DNA of 64,000 nt, taken from contig JAUGWO010000194.1 of the NCBI GenBank assembly GCA_049724395.1, positions 1 to 64,000 of the forward strand. The letters run 5' to 3'. Every line of letters starts with the position of its first letter. The first letter of the stretch is position 1. Below the pieces are notes generated by a model. That model saw nothing but the letters and a program-made list of their open reading frames with translations, was not told the DNA's origin and did not search any database. A program made the translations under genes and the position numbers. This stretch comes from Spongospora subterranea f. sp. subterranea (Eukaryota > Endomyxa: Phytomyxea > Phytomyxea > Plasmodiophorida). Shown here piece after piece: positions 1 through 9,600 of the stretch.

Positions 1-1143
1 ATCGGTGGCCAAGGGAATATGATTGATCACCGATTTGGTTTCCTTCCATGAGTTTGAATGGGTTCTATTTATTGTAGATGACTTGTCAGGTTTGGTTCAC
101 CTGACACCACAAGTGACTCCTGATACGGAGACGACTGTTGATGCGTTGATGGAATGGCGATCAAAGTTTAAAACATCAGAGGCGTATGTTTCAGATAAAG
201 AAGCTTCTTACTTTCTATCAGAAGTAATGGAGCTTTGCCAAGAAAGCGGGTGTGGAACAACATTGGACCACAGCGTATATTCACTATCCTAACGGGACAG
301 TTGAGGTTGTGAATAAGGCACTGAAGTTTTTATTTCAAGCTCTAATTTCAGAGTTGAGGTGGAATAAAGAGGATTGGCCATGGTTGTTGAAAGCAATAGA
401 ACATGCTATGAACCATCGACCAAAGAAGAGACTGGGGTGGAAAGCTCCAGTAACGGTTCATACCGGATTAAAGAGTGATAATCCGCTGGAACTTATCTTC
501 AAAAAGCCTGGAGAGAACCTGGGTAAATGTCAGATGACAACAGAACAAATTGTCAGCAGAACTGAGACATTAATGAGTGCTATGGAACAGCTGCACAAAG
601 AAGTTGCGGCAATTACGAGTTTTGAAAGGACCCAGAATTGTAAGTTGCCAAAGACCAAGAACCTCTCGGCAAAGACCAGCTTTTGGTGTCGGAGATTTCG
701 TCTTATGTAGCCCTGATGTTGAGAAGTCTGGACAGAAGCTCTTTCAGAGATGGAGAGGGCCATATCAGATTGTTGAGAATAACAATGGATATGTGTTTAC
801 TGTCATGAACTTAGTTGATAAGTCGATGCGGAAAGTTCATGGAGATAGAATCCGATTTTATGACGATTCGAAGATGAATGTTACTGAGGAGATTAAGAAT
901 CAGTTTGCATTTGACAATGCTACATTTGAAGCAAAGTTTATTGCGAACGTGAAAGTGGATTCAAAATCTCAATCGCTCGTAGCATTAGTAAAATGGTTGG
1001 GATTTTCAAAGACCGAAAATTCCTGGGAGCCATTAGAGCAAACTGCTCAGGATTGTCAGACACAAGAAGTGCTGAAAGGCTTTAACCGACTGGTACTGTG
1101 GGGTACAGACTGCGCGCAGCCACTTCAAATATACACTTTATAA
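1..1143 (+). pseudogene. Ty3/gypsy integrase-chromodomain remnant
   Basis: This is the 3' half of a chromovirus-type Ty3/gypsy pol gene, cut by the window edge. The integrase core shows its first Asp in FIVDDLSG, its second in VSDKEASYF and its Glu in NGTVEVVNK. A GPY/F-like stretch (RWRGPYQIVENNNGYVF) follows, then a C-terminal chromodomain (LVALVKWLGFSKTENSWEPL, about 990-1035). The coding sequence runs through three frames: 23-292, then 252-710, then 577-1143, so at least two frameshifts separate the domains. Integrases of this group insert the cDNA copy, and the chromodomain tethers them to modified histones. A related but divergent copy lies at 9600-11815. I infer a dead copy; the family assignment is firm. 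Confidence 0.88.
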
Positions 1144-1229
1144 CATGTGGTGGGAACCTTCAGATTGGATTCTCCGCGGTTTATTATGTACATGGTGTCA
1201 ACCTGTTGTCGCATATCTACTGCTTGTGC

Positions 1230-1433
1230 AGAGATCTGCCGTTCGCACGTATGCTCAGAAGGGCCTAGAATTGTCCCATCGTCTAACACAGTTAGAGTAG
1301 AATGGCATCCTTCGGCTCGCAAAGATGTTGCCCAGTACTTTTTGCATTTACAATAAACCGCGGTTTCATTCTTTGCCGAGCTACTCCATGTGAAACTTTG
1401 ACCATCGACAGTCAATGGAGGGTGTCGACCCAC
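1230..1433 (-). pseudogene. FLYWCH-type zinc-finger fragment
   Basis: A short minus-strand frame reads YCKCKKYWATSLRAEGCHST, then a spacer, then GPSEHTC. This matches the FLYWCH layout: aromatic-W, Cys with charged spacing, then His-x-Cys/His at the end. FLYWCH fingers are common at the N-terminus of Mutator-like transposases and in scattered host proteins. No transposase core is seen next to it, and the frame runs on into the gypsy remnant. It is probably a fragment of a MULE-type element. The assignment rests on one motif only. Confidence 0.4.
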
Positions 1434-1720
1434 ATACCCTCAGATTGAAACGGGTTCGGCTGGGCTGTGGGTGACCTCGCAAGGGAACCACATGGAATGG
1501 CTGCGCGCAGTTTCGAGATCAATTGTACAGTGCATGACAGTGTTTGTGCAAAGTGTATCCAAAAACGGGCTGCGCACAGTTTCGATCAATTTTCGATGAA
1601 AATGTATTCCTCCTTCACACAGCGACCATAGTGGGACCTCCTCATTCGGACTCTTTCCTTCTTTGAGCTAGTCGTATTGATACTTACGACCAACGGCTAT
1701 ACCAGATTGGTCACACGCCT

Positions 1721-1878
1721 GCTTCACATCAGAACAATGCCCAACGTTCTCCGGATGTTGTCAGCCACCGTCCACGTTCAGAAGATGACGAATCCCAATT
1801 GACAACTGATGCTTCACATCAGAACAATGCCCAATGTTCTTCCGATGTCGTCAGCCACCGTCCACGTTCAGAAGATGA
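1721..1878. repeat. Direct duplication, 68-bp copies 90 bp apart
   Basis: Copies at 1721-1788 and 1811-1878 are near identical, differing at about three positions (for example cccaacgttctccgg versus cccaatgttcttccg). The period is 90 bp. The copies end about 80 bp before the left end of the first DNA transposon. No coding function is evident; this could be an LTR or satellite remnant. The rest of 1434-1957 is AT-rich toward its right end and shows no recognisable gene. Confidence 0.75.
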
Positions 1879-1959
1879 TATATTTAAAGACTTAAGCTTT
1901 TAAAAAAAGACTTTAAAAGCTTTCAATATATAAATATAATAAATAAATAAATTTATATA

Positions 1960-4662
1960 CAGTAGCGATCACCTTAAACCGACAATTTCAAACCCTAGTC
2001 CAATTATTTTCATAAAATTTAATATACACTTAAGTGTATATATGAGATTACACGGTGAATATGCCATGAAAATGATCGTGCCTACAGAACGGTGCCTGAT
2101 TTTGTAATAAACCACATGTAAAAAGCAGTAACTGTGTACTTTGAATTTGATAAAATGAGTGACTAGCTTTTACAAGTCGTTTATTACAGAATCTGGGACA
2201 GTTCTGTGTGCACGATATTTTTTCATGGCATACTCAATCTGTTTTTGATTGAGAAATATGCCGTTCTCATCCGGTAAGCATCCAAGTACCTGAATGATTT
2301 CCTAGCAAAACGCCTCATCGTTGCTACTGATGTCTCTTTTAAAGCAATAGGAATGACCCTTTCGAGATTCTTGAATGAATACGTGCAATGCTTTCGGGTA
2401 TACTTTTTTGTAGCACCCCAGAACATTTCGATCCAATTAAACTCCGGGTGGAACTTGGGATAGAATATTATCAAACCTGATGCCCGCGATACAGTTTCTT
2501 CCAACCATTCTTGCTGGGCGACAAAGTCGGGTTGCACTGACAAAAGCAAGCGGGCGTCCTTAAGACTTATCCCAGCATTCGGCCAGACCTCTTTCTGTAA
2601 GAATTCGGCGAATGCCTTTCTGAACAACGCCTTTGACATCAGAGCCGTCATCGGGAAACTGCATTTCTTGATGCACACGTTCTGGCCCGATTGTAAACCA
2701 TCCAGGCCTTGAATGCTTAACATTCTTGCCGCCGTCCGAAAGGTTAAGTCTGGAAGCAACGAGCCCATCAGGCGGTTTGGCTCTATGATTCTGGGAGTTG
2801 TCAAACGCAAAGAGTGGCGTCGAATCAACATGAAGAACCCGAAAAATAACCAATGCCAATCTGGTTTGCTCCACTAGATCTTTGTTGCACCAATATCCAT
2901 CGGCATTCTTCCCTGGCTTTATCATTTTCAAAGTCGCAATGGTAGAGCCGACTGATCCGAACTCCAATATTTCTGGAAACTGTTCAGCAATTTCGCTTGT
3001 CACCAAAACCTCCATGTGGCCATGACACTGGCATAAGAACTGGGATACCATTATGGATTTGCCAAACCCTTTTGGTCGAAGAGCTTGTCGATCACATTCA
3101 ACCCATATACACTTCTTGCTGTCATTTGCCTCAAAACAGGTCTCGTCGTGCGTAATCAACACCACCTTTGCCTCATTTGGAGAAAGTTCTCGGGGGGATC
3201 ACGATCTCCATTTGATTCCCCTCGTAATGTTCCATTCGATTATACAATTGCTCAAACGATTGTAAGAACCTGAAGAACACCATGTTATGTACTTGTGGTA
3301 AATCTGTAAAAAAATTAAGTAATCTACCATTTTCGGTATTCAACGACATCTGGGCGTTCATGCCCGTCTGTATAGGTGCCCTTTTGAAGCCATCTTCGTG
3401 CAGTTACCTCAGTAATAACTGTCGGATTGGTAAAGCCAAGGCTGTCAATCAAGTGAGATGCGCTAACCCATTTTGAGAATGAGAGGCCATCAATTAACTC
3501 GATTCGTTGACATCTCAGGTAATTTAAGCATGAATTGGCAACATGGGGATCCTGAATTAATGATCGCGTTTTCACATGTCTACCTTGGCAGGAAGCATTG
3601 ATTTTCTTAAACTGCAAAAAATTCAACGCCCACTGTGGAAGCCTTCGACTGCGATAAACGCAGCCTTGCTCTGATCCAAAGAACATCTTGCTAATCTCCA
3701 TACAGATCTCATTTTTTATCTAGGATTGGTTTTGATCGCTTGTAAATATCTTAGAACCCACATGTACTGCAAATTCTCAAACTTAGTTAGTTTGTTGCAC
3801 TTTTCGACAGTTTGAGAATTCTTAGATGAAACCATTCTTGTTGAAAATGCAATGGATTCGTCGATACAATCAATTGACTCTTCGATGGCTTCTTCATGAT
3901 CGTCATCAGCTTGCTCGTGATCTGATACACTATCATCGAAACTGATATCAGAAGTGTGATGTTGGCCTTTTCCGAACCAATGCGTGATTTTTCGGCATCC
4001 AGTCATCGCTGTCTCAAACGCTTTTCTCTCTGCTTATTAAAAAGGGAAGACCTGCCATCTCCTGTGTGAGACTTTCTAAAATGAGAGCCTGCCCCGGGTG
4101 TCCAGGTCAAAACACTATTAGTCAGTCTATCAAAAGCAGCTTAATCCATTCTGCAGAGCCATTCGTCAGATTCCAAAAAAACCAAGTGGTCGTCATCTTC
4201 TGAAGTGACACTATCACTGATATTGCATTGGCTAAACCGCGTCGCTGTAATGTTTGCGATTTGTTTTCGTCTCTTATTCAATGGCGGCATGTTAGTGAGA
4301 CAACTGGTCAATCCGCAAAAGGTTATACCGTGCGCATTTTCAAAATTAGCCGTGCGTAGTTGATAAATCATTATTATGCGTCAGTGCACGCAAAATAATT
4401 GCGCAGTCAAACCAATAAAAGTGCGTCACGCACTTTATTCCATATATACAGTCCAAAATTGTGTCGCAACCACTGTACATAAAAAGTGTATCTTCTCTGT
4501 CAATTTTGCCTCAAAATAAAAATGAAAAATGTAACTTTGTTCGTCTTGACAGGACCTACCGAGTTACATTCAATCTGGCCGATTTCAGATTCAAACCAAG
4601 TACTAGATAGGGAAGAGGTGCCGTACAGTCACGGAATTGTCGGTTTAAGGTGATCGCTACTG
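1960..4662 (-). mobile_element. DDE transposon A, full length, TA target duplication
   Basis: Terminal inverted repeats are visible. CAGTAGCGATCACCTTAAAC begins at 1960, and its reverse complement ends at 4662. Pairing is perfect for about 28 bp, through CGACAATT. The element is flanked on both sides by the dinucleotide TA (1958-1959 and 4663-4664), the target duplication typical of the Tc1/mariner/IS630 superclass. Length is 2,703 bp. It carries one minus-strand transposase gene, broken in several frames. Ends and orientation are supported directly by the sequence; the element is probably immobile unless its transposase is supplied in trans. Confidence 0.9.
2223..4371 (-). pseudogene. Transposase of element A, multiply frameshifted
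   Basis: Coding pieces follow one another on the minus strand at 4371-4141, 4006-3716, 3701-3324, 3361-3173, 3165-2560 and 2831-2223, each in a shifted frame. Together they align end to end with the transposase of element B. The DDE catalytic signature is visible: LITHDETCF (first Asp), FAFDNSQNH (second Asp) and FNWIEMFW (Glu). Conserved blocks such as DGHERPDV, KSIMVSQFLCQCHGH and PGKNADGYW are typical of a large transposase family known from mushroom and other fungal genomes. Many frame breaks show that this copy is decayed. The N-terminus near 4280 (MPPLNKRRKQ) is the likely original start. Confidence 0.85.
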
Positions 4663-4779
4663 TACTGTTGTTTTCGGGAGAAATGAAATATTCGCGACGA
4701 AAACTGCGTCACTTGTCCGGGCTGCGCTGAAATTTCGCAGCACTGCATTTGATCATCCACATCCTGTATAGGAGTAATA

Positions 4780-7372
4780 CAGTACCGGACAGCTTAACCT
4801 GACACACTTTGTATGGGACCCACGGGAATTTGTTTCAGAGGAACGATTATGTGGTTTTTGTTTCAACACTCGCTGTTATTGGTTAGATCTCGGCGAGATC
4901 AACATTCTGACAGAGTTAGATTTTTTATAAGTCAAATATTGACTGTGAAATAGAATTTCCCGTTTGTATGGTGGGCAAGGAAATTGAATTTTGTATGGGC
5001 GAAAACGAAACACCTCAGTTTTTGCGTACGCATATTAGGTTTTTTTGCGCGCGCACATTGTTACTGCGCACGCAGTTTTGTTAGTGCGTACACAAAACTA
5101 GACCCAGGTCACCCCCTTGAAAAAACAAAGTTTTTCTTGTGATTTTCACGACGACCCTGCTAACGGATCGAAACCAATTCAATCTCAGTCCTCAATTTCA
5201 ATGGCTCGTAAAACTAAACGCTCAATGCAATTACACCACGCGAGAGAATGCAAAAAATTGAAGTCGTTGGCCGAACCTGAACCTGATGCTGATCATAGCG
5301 ATAGTCAAGGTGATGATTTTTACTTTTCGAATGATGAGGTCTTGACTGACAAAGAAATTGATTCATCAACGACCTCGTTTTTGAAATGGATCCCTGGAGC
5401 TGGATCACATCTTCGTAACAGTTACTCTAAGAATAGCACGACTACGTTGTGGAGAAGAAAAAAAGCCAACCAAGCGAAAATCGACTCGTCATCAAATAAT
5501 CACAAGATTCTGGAGTATTTTAGTTCATGCGTTCGACAAACCACTAATGGGCAGTCGGTTTGCGATGGATTATCGTCCGATTCTGAGTCAGAAAATGGGA
5601 AAGATGTCTCCGGACACAGTGCCCTAAAACTTCTTGAAGATCTTACAGCCTTCAACTGCTCCCAAACCATCGAAAAAAGCTTGAAGGACATTTCCAAATA
5701 TGATTATCTTCGATATCATGCAATTAAGCAATATCTTACTTTGCGTCAGAACTCTATAACGATGATGCAAGCTTCGAAACAAGTTGCATCTCAGTTTTTT
5801 CCAAACAACAATGCTGATTCATATTCGCGAAAGATCAGGCGATGGGCGAGTTTTTTCCTTCGTCACCAAAAGCTACCATGTCACCGCCAAGGTTGTTTTA
5901 TCAAGGTCAAATCACTTGTGAATGACGAAGATGTCGCCAAGGAATGCATGATATGGCTACGATCGCAGCGGAACGACGCTGTATCGGGATTATCATTCTC
6001 GCAATGGGTGAAAGCTGAATTGCACGTCCGTTTGAAAATGGGTAATCCTGTCACGATCTCAGAAAGAACGGCAACACGGTGGTTGAACACGCTGGGTTTG
6101 CGTTTTGGAGGATATAAGAAAGGTCTGTATAATGACGGCCATGAAAGGGAAGATGTCGTCATATATAGAGAGTCGTTTTTATCTCGAATGGACGTCTACG
6201 ATCGAAGGATGGCAAAATTTGAAGGAGACGAGCTGATGAATATTGTGGAGCCAACGCTTGCACCGGGGGAGAAAAAATTAATTTTATTAACACATGATGA
6301 ATCATGCTTCAGCTCTTACGACGGGAAAAAAACTATATGGATTGATGATAACCATATGCCATTACGGCCCAAGGGAGAAGGGAGGAGTGTAATGGTGTCA
6401 GAATTTTTGTGCGAGTGTCATGGGCCCCTAAAACTCGATGACGAACAGCAAGCTCAGAACCCTGGCGTTCCTATTGAATCAGTGGTAATCATAAAGCCCG
6501 GTAAAAACTCGGATGGATACTGGACGAATGCTGATCTAGCAAAGCAGCTGGGCGATAAAGTTTGCCAATTTTCAGGATTCTACATCCGAATTGTCAAGCT
6601 TTGGTCCTGTTTGATAACTCGCAGAACCATCATGCCCTGCCACCCGATGCACTCAACGCAAAGGTCCTAACAGTAAAAGATGGCGGAAAGAACATCAGGT
6701 CTCAACGGAACGGATGGTTCATCCAGGAAGGCCAAAAAGTGACTCAGCCCATGCAGGATGATCAAGGCGTACAGAAAGGACTCCGAACGATTCTGACTGA
6801 ACGTGGACTGTGGAATAATTCCATGTCGTTAGCTGGTGCGCGGGCATTGCTGCAGGAACAGCCCGATTTCCAAGAGCAGCGGGAGTGGTTAACGGAAATC
6901 GTGGAACAAAGTGGTGGAATCATCGACTATTATCCAAAGTTTCACTGCGAAATGAATTTTATAGAAATGTTCTGGGCGGCGTGTAAAAGTTTCACCAGGA
7001 AGAATTGTACATATTCTTTTCGGGATCTAGTGAAGATCGTGCCGATCGCTCTTTCAAGCGTGTCGTTAACGCAGATCCGAAGATTCGCCAGAAAGTGTTA
7101 TCGATATATCGATGCGTATCGAGTGACCGGTCAAGACGGCAATAAACTATCGCCACGCCAGGTAGAATTTGCTGTTAAGAAACACAAGCGCCATCGCAGC
7201 CTGCCAAAAAGGATGCTGGAAGACCTCCAAATTTGATACACATGAATAATTACCTGTTGGTTTATCAGTTGCAGTTGCGCAATTTAATTTACCGTACGGT
7301 GTTTCTTAAATTGTGCGCGCAGTTTTCAAAAACCAAATTGAAAAGCGTGTCAAGTTAAGATGTCCGGTACTG
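4780..7372 (+). mobile_element. DDE transposon B, near-intact, TA target duplication
   Basis: Left end CAGTACCGGACAGCTTAACC starts at 4780. The right end, read in reverse complement from 7372, is CAGTACCGGACATCTTAACT. The terminal inverted repeats span about 33 bp with three or four mismatches. TA dinucleotides flank the element at 4778-4779 and 7373-7374. Length is 2,593 bp. It carries one plus-strand transposase. It lies 115 bp from element A in opposite orientation, with related but clearly different terminal repeats, so the two were mobilised separately. Its right end interrupts an older transposase on the minus strand. Confidence 0.92.
5201..7236 (+). CDS. DDE transposase of element B (one frameshift)
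   Basis: The first ATG in frame is at 5201 (MARKTKRSMQ). The frame continues to about 6560, then shifts by one base and runs to the stop at 7236, about 678 residues in all. The N-terminal third is acidic and low-complexity. A middle helix-turn-helix-like region (about residues 200-330) precedes the catalytic core. Catalytic residues are Asp in LLTHDESCF (codon 6296), Asp in LFDNSQNHH (6613) and Glu in NFIEMFW (6964), leaving about 116 residues between the second Asp and the Glu. The frame shift falls in a short T run (aaagtttgcc), consistent with loss of a single T. Apart from that the gene looks intact, so it may be recently active, or the break may be an assembly error. Confidence 0.88.
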
Positions 7373-7374
7373 TA

Positions 7375-8050
7375 CCTTCAGAGCATAACCTCGACGACGG
7401 AGCATACCACGATTGTCGAATGAAACTTCGTCGAGAAACGTCAACGTTGTATGCGTCCAATCAATTGCTTTCAGCTCGTTGAAAAATTGAATTATATCTT
7501 TGCGGCTGATCTGGATTGCACAACGCTCTATGTACTGCAATACGAACGTAGATTTCATCAATGACAAGCAACGAACCTCAATCATCGTACCTTGTAAGTT
7601 AGTTTATTCTCCGACATAATCCTCCAAACACTGGGAACGCTGATATTTACCCCCCATTCAAGAATGAAAGCATGTCGTGTTTCATCTAGGAATGATAACG
7701 GATGTTTCAAGATAAATTCAAAAATCCATTTGCGTTGCTGGGGCGAGAATTTCGGGTTTGATCGCTGGGATGAACGACGATAAACCTCACCAGTTTCTTG
7801 GTACCGGTTGATCCATCGGCTAATGGACCCATTGCCTTTTCTGAAAATCGTGCAATCTTTGCAACCGTGAGCCCCAAAAAGAAATAAGCGTAGATTGCAT
7901 GCATTTTTGTATTTGATGATGCATGCTGGCCATCAATTGCAGCGCATAGCCCTCCTTGTCGTGCACCGACCATGGTGTCAGGTCGAGAACAGGATACAAC
8001 AGGGACGCAAGGGTTGATCAGTTTATTATCAAACAAAAGATCAAGCACGA
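7375..8050 (-). pseudogene. IS630/Tc1-like transposase remnant cut by element B
   Basis: The minus strand reads as a second, unrelated transposase. A helix-turn-helix segment (MHAIYAYFFLGLTVAKIARF, then RWINRYQETGEVYRR) is followed by PKFSPQQRKWIFEFI and LSVPSVWRIMSEN-type text. The beginning of the DDE core follows (TLTFLDEVSFDNRGMLRRRG). The frame then runs straight into the right terminal repeat of element B at 7374. Frameshifts separate the pieces. I could not find a convincing continuation in the 115 bp left of element B. This is the IS630/DDE_3 type of the Tc1/mariner superclass. It is older than element B, because B sits in it. Confidence 0.78.
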
Positions 8051-8555
8051 TGGAATCATTGAGGAAAATGTCTGAAAATGTTACTATAGTCTTTGACCAC
8101 GTTACCGTATGTTAACTGTTACCGTAGTCAGCGATATTTGATGAGGGGGCCTCTCAAGAATCGCAGAGTGCGACTTTAAATCATCGCAGTGTTCCATTTG
8201 AACTAAGAATCGCAGTAAATTCATTCTGATATTTTCACGTTTATGTCAGGATCAAACGGCTGAAAAGTGAGGTTGATCCCGAGACCCGACTCACTAAAAC
8301 CCCCTAACCATTGGACACGGGGAAATTCCCTGTACGGGACACCACAATGCCTTGAACCCAAGTCGCGTCATTACAAATCAGCTGTCTATTTTCAAGAGGT
8401 TCGTTCCTCCCATGCTCAACAACCTGCGCTCTACTTCCGTATTAGCTGGCCAACCTTAGGGTATTCCCCAAAATCCCTGCCCACGGGGTTTTCGAACTCA
8501 AATCTCACACTGACTTGGTCCTAACCTACCGCCAACTGGGACAGACAAGAACCAA
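8051..8555. other. Stretch with no recognised gene
   Basis: I see no conserved coding segment here. The plus-strand frame at 8267-8524 is not recognisable and is rich in Pro and Ser in the manner of noise. The region lies between a transposase remnant and the copia pol fragment, so it may be degraded copia 3' sequence or LTR, but no repeat partner was found in this window. Confidence 0.5.
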
Positions 8556-9600
8556 GCTTACACCTTCGTGTGATTGGCGCCCGACTTAACAAATCCTTCA
8601 GGTTGGGAGATGTAAATTGGCAGCATAATCGGCGCATTAAGATAGGCGTTTTGGAAGTCGCGTTGGAGAATTTTCCAATTGCGATTGATGGCAATGGATA
8701 TGACTATTCTAAGAGAAGCATAATACAGAGGAATACGTGTCGTGGTAATCGATGCCATAAATTTGGGAATAGCCTTTAGCGACCAATCGTGCTTTGTACT
8801 TAGCTTTCACATCGGATTTCTTCTTAGTGAAGACCCATCGTCCTCTGATCACTTTGTTATTGGCTGGTAAAGTTACCAGTGACCATGTGTTGTTTTCTTC
8901 CAATGATTTCATTTCTTGAAGTGCGGCTTTATGCCAGTGCATACTGTCAGGCATCTGCATTGCCTCGTGGTACGTTCTTGGGTACTCCACATTGGTTAGG
9001 TGGTTCACGAGGTTCAGTTCGAATCCATCATCATCGATTATTTCAATAGGGTTATTGTCGCTCGGTCGCTCCTGGTTCGGGAATTTATCCTCGAATAACA
9101 CATCTCTTCATACGATAACATTCTTGTTACTGAGTTGTTTTGAGATGTAGCCCTTCTGGAAATCAGCGTAGCCTAGGAAAGTGCAACGCTCAGATGTTGG
9201 CTGTAGAGATGTTCGTAGTGAGAGATCAATGTTGGCATATGCAGTAATGCCAAATGGTTTCATGACTTTGACATTTGGCTTGCGGCTCATTCATAGTTCG
9301 AAAGGTGTTTTCCACTCGATTGACTTGGTTGGGAGTCGATTCAACGTGTACGTCGCGTACTTGACTGCATAGGGCCAGTACTCATGCGGTAGGTTCGACT
9401 CAATTAGGACGCATCGGGCCATTGCCATTATTGTCTGGTTTCGTCTCTCGGCCATCCCATTCTGTTGGGGGCTATAAGGAACTGTCTTTGATGCTTGATG
9501 TTCTTCTGCAGCATGTACACGCTCATCTCGCTATTTACATACTCGCCTCCATTGTCGGTGACTCCCAAGAATTGTGTTCTTTCATGACGCACGAAGCAGT
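8556..9600 (-). pseudogene. Ty1/copia integrase C-terminal half and start of reverse transcriptase
   Basis: Minus-strand text from right to left gives the integrase second Asp region (FLGVTDNGGEYVNSEMSVYM, about 9575-9515). After a frame break follow SPQQNGMAERRNQ with the catalytic Glu, HEYWPYAVKYATYTLNRLPT and KPFGITAYANIDLSL. A further shifted frame carries the copia RT entry WHKAALQEMKSLEENNTWSL and KYKARLVAKGY, then ILQRDFQNAYLNAP near 8660. The RT active-site YxDD is not reached, because recognisable text stops near 8556. The parts are in at least three frames. This is the downstream half of the copia element whose gag-protease half lies at 11815-13462; a gypsy segment separates the two. 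Confidence 0.85.

Noticed and set aside
4665-4779. Continuation of the IS630-like transposase between elements A and B
   Set aside because: No frame of the 115 bp gives recognisable text following the RRRGYALK segment, so continuity across element B could not be supported.
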